Below the pieces are notes generated by a model. It did no database searches, was not told the DNA's origin, and saw only the letters and a program-made list of their open reading frames with translations. A stretch of DNA of 64,000 nucleotides from Symsagittifera roscoffensis (Eukaryota > Xenacoelomorpha > Acoela > Convolutidae). Positions 37,101 to 42,418 of this stretch are shown one piece after another. Position 1 is the first letter of the stretch, and each line of letters opens with the position of its first letter. The translations under genes and the position numbers were made by a program. The stretch is taken from the NCBI RefSeq assembly GCF_963678635.1, contig NC_087070.1:2857157-2921156 (forward strand). The letters are read 5' to 3'.

Positions 37101-38900
37101 CAGATTTGTTTTTTTTGTCACCAGATAAAAAATTAAATAGATTCCATTTTCTCATAAATAAATTTTATCACTTTTTCTTAATTATGTTGTCAAAAGCAAA
37201 GATTCGACGACCCCCTGCCGACCCAAACGGTCCCCTTTTTGTACTATTTTGAGATATCCATTTTTGGTAACGGACTCTAAAATTTTTCTGAAGGCGCCTA
37301 TGGCGCCAACTTATACTAATCTTGAGAGCGGAGCGCGCGCCGAAGAAAAGCAATTTTTGGCCTATTTTCAAAATTTTGCTTGCGGCGCTGAAATTTAGGC
37401 CTGAACAGGGTCTTTCAGGGTCCTTGTAGCGCTTTGGAGGAGGTCGGAAAATCAATTTGGTTATTTGGTCGACCTAAAAAAAAGGTCAACAAAATTTTCG
37501 ATTTTTTTTTAGAAATCCGCCCCACCCTCCCTCGAGAAAATCGTCCTAGATCCGCCCCCTGTTAAAACGCTTAAAACATACTATATTAATCAACCCCGAA
37601 ACGAATGTTTAAGATTCAAATTTATTATTTAATCTTTTTATTTTATCAGAAAAAAGTCGGATCATCTTCAACTTAAGTTGGATGTCATTATTTTGAGTGT
37701 TTTTCAAGTTAAGCATCCAAATGCGTAGCTCGAAGGTTATTTATTTTTATTTTATTGTAATTGTTGTTTTTTGTTTTTAGGAAATTGACATTGGCAAAAT
37801 CATGCGTCTTCAAACCATGTTCGAATGCATGTGTTTCAACTTCCCCAACACAGTATACACAAATGTACACAGACCAGCAGAGATATTTCTGAACATCACC
37901 CGAACCCAATCGGAACCCTCGGCTACCTACTCCGACACAGAAGAAGTGGCGATTGTTCCGACTAGCAGAAAAGAGAACAGTAATAGCAACAACAGTAGTA
38001 GAGACACTACTTTGCAACAGTCGAAGCAATCACACCTAATTGCAATTACGCTTCCAATCAAGGGCAAACAGTTCCAACCTCAGGTAAATACTAACCCCAG
38101 ATGTAAATAGCTTGTTTGTTTTTTAAAATCTATTGAAAAAACTATAGCTACAGCTTAGAAAACCAACGTTTAAAAAAAGGAAAATTCACTAAAGTTCTCA
38201 GCAGAAATTTTGAGATTATAATGAATTTTGGATGTAAACGTCAAAATATGAACCTATTTGAATTGAAAAAAAAATTAAAATTTCGAATGCAAAAAACTAG
38301 CTGAAATTGGCTGCTCAATTAGTCAAGTTTGCTTTAACTTAAACGATGTTTTCTTTAAAGCGATAAAATTTTTCCACCCGCTGACTCCTGATTGGTTGAC
38401 GGGGTAGAGATTTTTTCAGATGTTAATCGAATGCTTTTTTCCAGCCATGTCTCTTCTCAAACCAACTGCCTCGTGATTGTCCCGTTTTTTACATCACAGG
38501 ATCCCTCAGACAGAAGGTAGTTCACGCTCTAGACAGTTATGTCATCGATGACACCACCTTTGTTACGTCACTCAAACCAACAAAAGCTACTTCAGAGGAA
38601 AATTCCAAAAATGACGCAACACGACAACTTGTAACTGGAGCCGAGATTTTAGCTTCGAAATTGGGTGTGAATAAAACGAATGAGAGCTCTTCGCCCGAAG
38701 ATTCGCCCAAAGAAGCGATAGCTAGTGATCTAATTTTGAGTATCTGGGAAGTAATGGCCTACAAAATGAACACTTTAGACTGTTTTGTGATCCAAAACCA
38801 TTTTGAAACTTTGCTCGATGTGTTGACGAAAGCAAGTTGCATTGAGCTGAAGAAAACTGTGGAGAGAAAACTAGTTTTGACCTCAAAAGATTTCAGTTAA
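13064..38900 (+). CDS. unc5: UNC5-type netrin receptor, 13 coding exons (whole gene)
   Basis: Single-pass receptor for netrin-type guidance cues, expected at the plasma membrane of neurons or migrating cells. The joined exons give 4203 bases: 1400 codons plus stop. Order of domains: signal peptide (1-17); Ig1 (about 40-145) with the UNC5-type motif FWCQCVGF; Ig2 (about 150-263) beginning LRKDFEQEP, nearly as in vertebrate UNC5; TSP1-1 (about 265-338, WSSWSEW); TSP1-2 (about 339-430, WTPWSQW); membrane helix (about 461-482); long cytoplasmic linker (483-830); ZU5 (about 845-1000); UPA (about 1000-1250); death domain (about 1260-1395). Vertebrate UNC5 proteins are about 850-950 residues, so this one is about 50 percent longer, mainly in the linker and in Ser/Asn-rich inserts in UPA and the death domain. 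Every exon junction keeps frame. The family assignment is very secure. Which UNC5 paralogue it corresponds to is not decidable. Confidence 0.95.
13750..14225. repeat. Diverged fold-back repeat with a family B fragment inside
   Basis: The block 'ttggttgaaaccttcaaaaag' near 13785 is matched, inverted, by 'cttttgaaaggtttcaacta' near 14170. Both ends carry a CG-rich cap (gctcgccg at left, ctcgcgcgctcac at right). The middle (about 13895-13975) includes 'ggtcaacctaaaaaaacg' and 'tccgccctctcgagaaaac', which belong to the inverted form of MITE family B. Boundaries are approximate. Confidence 0.45.
14441..14836. repeat. CTCGTACGT minisatellite flanked by direct repeats
   Basis: At 14561-14660 the sequence is built from repeats of tctcgtacg, sometimes joined as ttcgtctcgtacg. 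The preceding segment ('gatgttaatttaatgtttgc...cattcaattcgtctcgtacg', from about 14446) is repeated almost exactly from about 14710 to 14836, and a short piece of it sits at 14660-14692. This looks like unequal crossover or replication slippage around the minisatellite. Confidence 0.8.
14878..14945 (-). repeat. Family C terminal fragment
   Basis: Contains 'caagattgctcgtaccaggg' followed by 'cgaagccttgaatttt', the hairpin end of family C in inverted orientation, as at 30095. Only the end piece is present. Confidence 0.6.
15275..15565 (-). repeat. Family C, partial inverted copy
   Basis: Carries the family C blocks in reverse: 'ggcgtatag', 'ttggaacaatttctaagg', 'atatattgcgcgttaactg', 'tcaaattggcaatgtttaaa', 'ccccataactttgtg' and 'aagctcagcacaac'. 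The hairpin end is missing, and the GCGCG palindrome has decayed to one arm. Confidence 0.65.
16300..16503 (+). mobile_element. hAT-like MITE family B, short internally deleted copy
   Basis: The termini CAGGGCGAATCTAGGG and CCCTAAATCCGCTACTG are decayed forms of the family B inverted repeats. Flanks tgcttagg (16292-16299) and tgtttagg (16504-16511) are an 8-bp target duplication with one mismatch. At 204 bases it lacks part of the interior of the 378-base copy at 9959. Confidence 0.75.
17547..17798 (+). CDS. unc5: UNC5 exon 2: first part of Ig domain 1
   Basis: Phase 1 in and phase 1 out. The acceptor is 'tgctgttttag' and the donor GTTAGT. After a basic linker the Ig1 strands follow: V-A-T-L-Q-C gives the first disulfide Cys, then [10 protein letters not shown] matches the 'FFKCNGEWV' strand of vertebrate UNC5. 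The exon ends in a strand that, joined to exon 3, reads [13 protein letters not shown]. This aligns well with INVTRQQVED of vertebrate UNC5, which fixes the donor at 17799. Confidence 0.9.
17799..18424 (+). other. UNC5 intron 2
   Basis: 626-base AT-rich intron with GTTAGT donor and 'cacaatttttag' acceptor. No repeat or extra exon was recognised. Confidence 0.8.
18425..18556 (+). CDS. unc5: UNC5 exon 3: second part of Ig domain 1
   Basis: Phase 1 in and out, GTAAGT donor. It encodes the end of Ig1 with FWCQCVGF, the UNC5 hallmark (WCQCVAW in vertebrates) in which the extra Cys can pair with the Cys of the F-R-C strand. It then continues through [10 protein letters not shown], matching the 'TSKSRKASVRIAY' strand. 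Confidence 0.93.
18803..18966. mobile_element. Short MITE with perfect 8-bp target duplication and internal poly-G
   Basis: Left end GGATCTACTTAACAACCTCC; the right end in reverse complement is GGATCTACTTAACAATCTCC, matching at 19 of 20 positions. The flanks are aacatcat on both sides (18795-18802 and 18967-18974). The 164-base interior is built of related G-rich pieces and carries a run of 13 G at 18936-18948. The 8-bp duplication suggests a hAT-type mobiliser. It shares no sequence with family B. Confidence 0.8.
19040..20005 (+). other. Intronic ORF-rich island, unidentified
   Basis: Three consecutive + strand frames (19042-19266, 19429-19692, 19745-20002) lie in sequence with more G+C than the flanks. 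The second contains [15 protein letters not shown], which loosely recalls the first half of a FLYWCH zinc finger, but the Cys and His that would complete it are not evident. These may be debris of a mobile-element gene. No splice signals link the pieces convincingly, and I do not assign a function. Confidence 0.25.
22142..22380 (+). CDS. unc5: UNC5 exon 4: first part of Ig domain 2
   Basis: Phase 1 in, phase 0 out (ATG CAT before gtaaat). It starts [19 protein letters not shown], strikingly like LRKNFEQEPLAKEVSLEQG of vertebrate UNC5. The first disulfide Cys is in [14 protein letters not shown] and the core Trp in VNWYK. A charged insert ([10 protein letters not shown]) lengthens the middle of the domain. 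Confidence 0.95.
22381..23268 (+). other. UNC5 intron 4
   Basis: 888-base intron that contains a decayed family B MITE (22446-22788). Acceptor 'cttctattttag'. Nothing else recognised. Confidence 0.75.
22446..22788 (+). mobile_element. hAT-like MITE family B, decayed copy
   Basis: Begins catgggcggatttagg, a mutated left terminus. It includes the family blocks for a large T-rich middle and 'gtcgagttgaaatttt', and ends near cccacctaagttcaag, which keeps CCTAAG of the right terminus but lost the CCGCCCCTG part. No target duplication could be read. Confidence 0.5.
23269..23386 (+). CDS. unc5: UNC5 exon 5: end of Ig domain 2
   Basis: Phase 0 in, phase 1 out, GTAAGT donor. It encodes a strand-turn-strand with the Ig signature [13 protein letters not shown] (equivalent to DTANYTCVAKN), then the final strand VSITIY, which leads into the TSP1 repeat as in other UNC5 proteins. 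Confidence 0.93.
23387..27628 (+). other. UNC5 intron 5
   Basis: 4.2-kb intron, AT-rich. From about 26085 to 27360 it has three family A repeat pieces in a row. A tRNA-like B-box string at 23430 has no pairing stem. No extra exon was recognised. Confidence 0.65.
26085..27360 (+). repeat. Family A interspersed repeats, three adjacent pieces
   Basis: The motif 'gtcggaacattctgtgc...tgtacag...ggctatccttgtt' appears at 26098, 26655 and 27272 (also at 13380 in intron 1). Its neighbour blocks 'gttccgaccattgaaaa', 'actttgtattcgg', 'cgcaaaatgaggtac' and 'catattgaagcc...cttgatttgaac' appear at 26160-26290 and 26780-26940, and again beyond the gene at 39376-39540. These are degenerate copies of one non-coding family. 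Exact ends are not visible. Confidence 0.55.
27629..27850 (+). CDS. unc5: UNC5 exon 6: thrombospondin type 1 repeat 1
   Basis: Phase 1 in and out, one module per exon as usual for TSP1. It encodes [13 protein letters not shown] (the WxxW motif is a C-mannosylation site). An insert rich in Ser and Asp follows, then [18 protein letters not shown], then N-G-G-A-D-C and NCVEPCP, so all six Cys and the CSxSCGxG core are present. Fucosylation of the SCG site is likely from family knowledge. Confidence 0.95.
28128..28306 (-). mobile_element. hAT-like MITE family B, inverted truncated copy
   Basis: Begins with CAGGGGCGGATTTAGGGG and then carries 'ccaaagggtcccccttt' and 'aaaggcgcc...ttggcgcc', which are reverse complements of blocks at 10140-10336. 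Only the right half of the family is present; the other terminus is lost. Confidence 0.65.
30095..30628 (-). repeat. Interspersed repeat family C, near-complete inverted copy
   Basis: Starts 'caagactgctcgtatcaggg' and has a perfect hairpin CAGGGCGAAGCCCTG (30110-30124). Then follow an A/T-rich middle with a C-run near 30240, 'acgccatataaag', the near-palindrome CGCGAAATATATCGCGCG (30377-30394), 'ccaaattggcc', 'ccccataactttacg' and 'aagtcggaaaaat'. This is the reverse of copy 7302-7817, end to end. Confidence 0.75.
30742..31077 (+). CDS. unc5: UNC5 exon 7: atypical thrombospondin repeat 2 and membrane-proximal stalk
   Basis: Phase 1 in and out, GTGGGT donor. It starts with [11 protein letters not shown], a normal TSP1 head. 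A Lys/Asp/Thr-rich insert of about 30 residues follows before C-N-Q-H-R-R-R-T-C, where the usual SCGxG is replaced. Later Cys lie in ESCVGD and KPCSETDC. About 28 residues of acidic/hydroxyl stalk follow. The module is clearly homologous but longer and less canonical than TSP1-1. Confidence 0.9.
31078..31352 (+). other. UNC5 intron 7
   Basis: Short 275-base intron with 'ttattttttcag' acceptor. The frame from exon 7 stays open 79 bases into it and then stops. Nothing else was noted. Confidence 0.8.
31353..31775 (+). CDS. unc5: UNC5 exon 8: membrane helix and Cys-rich juxtamembrane region
   Basis: Phase 1 in and out. It encodes a hydrophobic helix [20 protein letters not shown] (about residues 461-480), followed by the stop-transfer R-Q-K-R-K. 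About 35 residues further in lies an unusually Cys-rich run, [14 protein letters not shown] (518-531), then a basic and Asn/Met-rich linker. Membrane-near Cys in UNC5 proteins are known sites for palmitoylation. Whether this cluster is acylated or binds metal is inference. Confidence 0.92.
31776..32152 (+). other. UNC5 intron 8
   Basis: 377-base intron with GTAAGC donor and 'catgtgtttcag' acceptor. No repeat was recognised. Confidence 0.8.
32153..32674 (+). CDS. unc5: UNC5 exon 9: low-complexity cytoplasmic linker
   Basis: Phase 1 in and out; donor GTTCGT is weak but keeps frame with exon 10. It encodes about 174 residues rich in Pro, His, Asn, Ser and Gln with no folded domain, ending in an acidic/Tyr-rich segment (S-P-Q-Y-E-D-P-Y-F then E-Y-F-D-Y-D). 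Tyr in acidic context may be kinase substrates; UNC5 cytoplasmic Tyr phosphorylation is known in the family, but these particular sites are inference. Codon use and the open frame over 522 bases support it as coding. Confidence 0.85.
32675..32817 (+). other. UNC5 intron 9
   Basis: The smallest intron of the gene at 143 bases, with a T-rich tract and 'gggttttttag' acceptor. Nothing else. Confidence 0.8.
32818..33710 (+). CDS. unc5: UNC5 exon 10: ZU5 domain and start of UPA
   Basis: Phase 1 in, phase 0 out. The first about 75 residues are a Ser/Asn-rich linker. ZU5 begins at [23 protein letters not shown], equivalent to GGRLMIPNTGISLLIPPDAI of vertebrate UNC5. Typical later blocks are [23 protein letters not shown] and [12 protein letters not shown] starts with [16 protein letters not shown] and [10 protein letters not shown] (vertebrate: YNIRVYCLHD). 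ZU5-UPA-death domain form a closed supramodule in known UNC5 structures. Confidence 0.95.
35001..35208. mobile_element. Palindromic MITE family D, copy 1
   Basis: The left arm 'tgtatttaggtaaccgtgta' then ttcatactcgtcgg is matched by the inverted right arm (cgtc-like 'actgacaagtctgaataagc' then agttgtctaag). The inner part has 'aaccaatcagaattgaga' facing 'tgtctcagttaata'. The same arms occur in the better-preserved copy at 61537-61752. Exact ends are approximate. Confidence 0.6.
35248..35448. mobile_element. 201-bp MITE with perfect 8-bp target duplication
   Basis: The left end GGCTCTTTTTCCTTTTCCCC is matched by the right end in reverse complement, and pairing continues to 25 of 26 positions. 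The 8 bases acgatttg flank it on both sides (35240-35247 and 35449-35456). The interior has no coding frame. Terminal sequence and duplication length fit a non-autonomous hAT-like element unrelated to families B and D. Confidence 0.85.
36835..37089 (+). CDS. unc5: UNC5 exon 11: UPA domain, middle part
   Basis: Phase 0 in and out. Acceptor 'gagttttttcag'. It encodes 85 residues starting [10 protein letters not shown], then a Ser-rich insert ([12 protein letters not shown]) in the UPA core and a strand [10 protein letters not shown], equivalent to the 'NLRLSIHDV' strand of vertebrate UNC5. The insert makes this part longer than usual. Confidence 0.85.
37090..37780 (+). other. UNC5 intron 11
   Basis: 691-base intron almost half filled by an inverted family B MITE (37195-37561). 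Acceptor 'tttttgtttttag'. Confidence 0.8.
37195..37561 (-). mobile_element. hAT-like MITE family B, inverted copy
   Basis: Reads in reverse: 'cgaccccctgccgaccc', 'ggtccccttttt', 'aaggcgcctatggcgcc', a GC-rich 'gagcggagcgcgcgcc', 'ggtcgacctaaaaaaaagg' and finally cctagatccgccccctg at 37545-37561, a terminus of the family. The opposite terminus next to 37195 is missing. Confidence 0.7.
37781..38083 (+). CDS. unc5: UNC5 exon 12: UPA domain, last part
   Basis: Phase 0 in and out, GTAAAT donor. It encodes [11 protein letters not shown] and M-C-F-N-F-P, then a strand [10 protein letters not shown] that aligns with the 'FSINFNITKDTR' strand of vertebrate UNC5. An insert follows with S-N-S-N-N-S-S and a Gln/Lys-rich tail. 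The frame is kept from exon 11 to exon 13. Confidence 0.88.
38084..38444 (+). other. UNC5 intron 12
   Basis: 361-base AT-rich intron, acceptor 'gcttttttccag'. Nothing else recognised. Confidence 0.8.
38445..38900 (+). CDS. unc5: UNC5 exon 13: death domain and stop
   Basis: Phase 0 in, ends TTCAGTTAA. It encodes helix 1 [10 protein letters not shown] (vertebrate LIRQKIISSLD), an insert rich in Lys, Glu, Asn and Thr, [10 protein letters not shown] (vertebrate WRTLAQKLHL, so the Trp is absent here), a second Ser/Pro-rich insert, then [18 protein letters not shown], which matches MILNLWEARHFPNG. The final helices have L-L-D-V-L-T-K-A. The death domain is recognisable, with longer loops than usual. 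The last 180 bases are duplicated downstream. Confidence 0.93.
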   Translation, partial: PCLFSNQLPRDCPVFYITGSLRQKVVHALDSYVIDDTTFVTSLKPTKATSEENSKNDATRQLVTGAEILASKLGVNKTNESSSPEDSPKEAIASDLILSIWEVMAYKMNTLDCFVIQNHFETLLDVLTKASCIELKKTVERKLVLTSKDFS

Positions 38901-39049
38901 TTTTGTTGTAATATGAGACGAATTTTTGTTTATTTAGATATAAAAATTTGGTATTGTTAGATAATTAGATGGGTGCTATTTTTCTCTAATTATCACATAG
39001 AAGTTTTACATGTTGCGCAATATTTGTAATTTAAGTTCTTCTATTTTAA

Positions 39050-39055
39050 AATAAA
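39050..39055 (+). promoter_or_regulatory. Probable UNC5 poly(A) signal AATAAA
   Basis: AATAAA lies 150 bases after the stop codon. An identical copy is at 39898-39903 because of the 848-bp duplication, so the transcript could end at either place. This signal would give a short 3' UTR of about 170 bases. Confidence 0.6.
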
Positions 39056-39375
39056 AGTTCTTATAACTTCCAATGAGTTCGAGTTTGTTGAGTTCAATAT
39101 GTTTTCTTATCTTTAAACCTAATCAGATGATTACCTGAAAAAAGATTGTGGCCTGGTCTAAAACTTTGATTGCGTTTCAAGAGCCTTGTGTGGTATTGAG
39201 AAGAAAAATGGTGATCACAAGAGGTTTATTGAATTTCGCCCAAAACAACGATGCAGCTTACGAGGCGAATCTCGAAAACTTCGTTTTCGAGACATGGATG
39301 TATTGTGATTTTAACTAACTTTTCATTTTTCAACTTTGGAACAAATATTACAAATTATTCATGTTCGGTGTGCTT

Positions 39376-39560
39376 TTTGTTCCGACCATTGAAAATGGGG
39401 GATAACTTTGTATTCGGCTGTGTTTTAGTTTTTTTTTGTTTTCCACGCAAAATGAGGTACAACAAATAATGACCGGACTGAGTTGAGTGATATATCATAT
39501 TAAAGACCTTGTAGTCTTAATTTTTAATTTGAACCACGTGAAAAAATTTTGAGTATCTCG
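39376..39560 (+). repeat. Family A repeat downstream of UNC5
   Basis: Contains 'gttccgaccattgaaaatgg', 'ataactttgtattcggctgt', 'cgcaaaatgaggtaca' and 'ttgaaccacgtg', as in intron 5. It is present again at 40224-40410 through the 848-bp duplication. Confidence 0.55.
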
Positions 39561-39568
39561 GAAAAATA

Positions 39569-39748
39569 GCTAGTGATCTAATTTTGAGTATCTGGGAAGT
39601 AATGGCCTACAAAATGAACACTTTAGACTGTTTTGTGATCCAAAACCACTTTGAAACTTTGCTCGATCTGTTGACGAAAGCAAGATGCATTGAGCTGAAG
39701 AAAACTGTGGAGAGAAAACTAGTTTTGACCTCAAAAGATTTCAGTTAA
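39569..39748 (+). pseudogene. Orphan copy of the UNC5 death-domain end
   Basis: Second copy of the last 59 codons of UNC5 plus stop (start [11 protein letters not shown]). Relative to exon 13 it has two replacements (Val to Leu at the LLDVL position, Ser to Arg in K-A-S-C) and one silent change. It lacks the first two thirds of exon 13, and the bases before it (cggaaaaatag) have no pyrimidine tract, so it is unlikely to be spliced in. It could be a recent duplicate or a mis-assembled second haplotype. Confidence 0.7.
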
Positions 39749-40410
39749 TTTTGTTGTAATATGAGACGAATTTTTGTTTATTTAGATATAAAAATTTGGT
39801 ATTGTTAGATAATTAGATGGGTGCTATTTTTCTCTAATTATCACATAGAAGTTTTACATGTTGCGCAATATTTGTAATTTAAGTTCTTCTATTTTAAAAT
39901 AAAAGTTCTTATAACTTCCAATGAGTTCGAGTTTGTTGAGTTCAATATGTTTTCTTATCTTTAAACCTAATCAGATGATTACCTGAAAAAAGATTGTGGC
40001 CTGGTCTAAAACTTTGATTGCGTTTCAAGAGCCTTGTGTGGTATTGAGAAGAAAAATGGTGATCACAAGAGGTTTATTGAATTTCGCCCAAAACAACGAT
40101 GCAGCTTACGAGGCGAATCTCGAAAACTTCGTTTTCGAGACATGGATGTATTGTGATTTTAACTAACTTTTCATTTTTCAACTTTGGAACAAATATTACA
40201 AATTATTCATGTTCGGTGTGCTTTTTGTTCCGACCATTGAAAATGGGGGATAACTTTGTATTCGGCTGTGTTTTAGTTTTTTTTTGTTTTCCACGCAAAA
40301 TGAGGTACAACAAATAATGACCGGACTGAGTTGAGTGATATATCATATTAAAGACCTTGTAGTCTTAATTTTTAATTTGAACCACGTGAAAAAATTCCAA
40401 AAAATTTTCC

Positions 40411-41280
40411 CAAAGTCGAGAAAAATCGATTTGAACTTTTTTATTTTTCGTCTTAATTCGAGCTAACACAGCAAGCGAGCAGGCTTACGAATTATGCCTT
40501 ATTTAAGACCTTAAAACTTAATTTTAAGCAAGTAAAACTTGTTTTTTGGAACTTTTTTAGTTTCATTTTGTGTGAACCAAAAACTTTTTTTAAAAATATT
40601 TCTTTAGTTCTTATTCAGTTTTCTGCAAAAATTTTTGTCCAATTTGCCTTTAATATGTTTGTCTAATATGCCTAGATTATAGCTTTACGTCAGATCAAAA
40701 AAATGCACCCCAAGAACGATATCGATTCCCAGAGATCAAATTAATTAAGATCTGCAACATGCAGTAATTTTTGATAACTTTTTTGAGGATTGAAAAATTC
40801 CAGTTGGTCCATATTGGTGGACTTATTTGAAAATGTATCTATGATGCTGAAATGATCAGCGCGATATTTATTAGCGTCGTGAAGTGTTCCCAACTCAAAA
40901 TAATTGAACTTGAATTGAATCGACGCAATCTAAGTGATCAAAATAGTTCCTCATACCACGCAAATCAGTACACTATCTTTTTGATATTGCCTTATTAAGC
41001 AGATTCAGTTTACTTCCAAAATGTAAAGATATCAAAATGCCTCATCCAAAAACTCCTGTTTGATAAAAACAGGTATTATAAAAGTGTATAGGATCGGATT
41101 CATTATTGGTTTATTTAGTTTTTTGAGACGCTTTGGAATTTTTTAAACTTTTTTCTAAGATTTAGTTTTTCTCAACAATTACACAACCATTTTTCAAAAA
41201 AGTGATACCAATGTAAATTACGTTCACTCCTCTGTTTGTTTGCAAAATCTGTTTTAATCTTACCCCACTTTCTGCAGCCT
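40411..41280. other. Intergenic DNA, nothing recognised
   Basis: AT-rich, no frame with protein similarity. The first 100 bases continue a family A-like tail ('gtcgagaaaaatcgatttg'). Confidence 0.4.
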
Positions 41281-41389
41281 TCGAAAAAGTGTGCGGTGGG
41301 AATTTTTGACCCAAACTTCTGGATTTTTAACTTTTCGCAAAGAGTACCCTACCGAATCTGGTATTTTGGATTCAATGGATAAAATAGGT

Positions 41390-42130
41390 TATGAAAAGCA
41401 CCCCTGCATTAACGACTACGCCCAAATGCTTTTCACAGAAAGTTATAGCCCTTAAAATAGTCAAGCTTTCGATTTTTTGACCGTTTTTTTTGAAACTTTT
41501 TGACTTTTCTCGAAAAAAACCCACCGCAAAATCCGAGATTTTAATTGACTCGAAAAAAATTGTGAGTAGAGCTCCCCTGTATAAGCTTTTAAGTCCCAAT
41601 TATTTTACACAAAAAGTTATGACCTCAGAAAAGTCAAATTTCAACTTTTTTTCTACAATTTTTTGAAACTTTTTGACATTTGTCGAAAACTCCCGTTCAA
41701 TATGAGATTTTAATTTCAATCGAAAGGACAGTTGCGGGGGAGAGCTCCTCTGCATAAACAGTTTCGCCGAGATTTCGGGTTCAATGGAAAACACGGGTTG
41801 TGGAAAATTTCCAGATTCTAGAGGCTTAGCCAATTTTGAACGAAAAAAATCATGACCCTCGGAAAAGTCATGCTTGTGTCTTTTCGACCGTTTTTTCAAA
41901 CTCGTTCTTTTCTCGGAAACTACCTTCCATATCTGAGATTTTGGTTTTAATGATTATAAAGGGTTGTGAGAAGCTCCTGGACAAAACCAGCTACGCATAT
42001 TTTTTCTTAAGCAAAAAAAGTTACGCTTTTGGACAAATCAAATTATTATTTTTTGGCAGTCTTATGCAATTTTTCTTAAACTTGTCTCGAAATTTTGAAA
42101 TTAGCTATTTCATCCCGCATCAAAAAACCA
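41390..42130. repeat. Degenerate tandem units next to an assembly gap
   Basis: Successive units of roughly 170-230 bases share the order 'aaaagttatgacc...gaaaagtca', 'tttttgaaactttttgac', 'tttctcgaaaac', 'atctgagattttaatt', 'gggttgtgagaagctcc' and 'ctgtataa'. Clear occurrences of the first block are near 41440, 41620, 41855 and 42010. Units are diverged from each other, as in an old satellite. The array runs up to the gap at 42219. Confidence 0.65.
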
Positions 42131-42218
42131 TCAAACAGGTACCTCCAAATTTAGCTGGGCAACTAGCTTTTTTGAGAACAGTTGAAGGGCAGCGGAACAT
42201 TGAAGTTTTTGTCCCGAT

Positions 42219-42418
42219 NNNNNNNNNNNNNNNNNNNNNNNNNNNNNNNNNNNNNNNNNNNNNNNNNNNNNNNNNNNNNNNNNNNNNNNNNNNNNNNNNN
42301 NNNNNNNNNNNNNNNNNNNNNNNNNNNNNNNNNNNNNNNNNNNNNNNNNNNNNNNNNNNNNNNNNNNNNNNNNNNNNNNNNNNNNNNNNNNNNNNNNNNN
42401 NNNNNNNNNNNNNNNNNN
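42219..42418. other. Assembly gap, 200 N
   Basis: Exactly 200 unknown bases, a round number that suggests a scaffold gap of arbitrary size. Sequence character differs sharply on the two sides: satellite-like AT-rich left, T/G-rich right. Confidence 0.98.

Larger units (their letters stand above)
38718..40396 (+). repeat. 848-bp tandem duplication over the UNC5 last exon and 3' flank
   Basis: 38718-39548 and 39566-40396 are aligned at an offset of 848. I saw only three differences, at 38801/39649, 38820/39668 and 38837/39685, all inside the coding part. The 3' UTR, poly(A) signal and flank read the same. A 17-base junction lies between copies and ends in atctcggaaaa. Confidence 0.92.
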
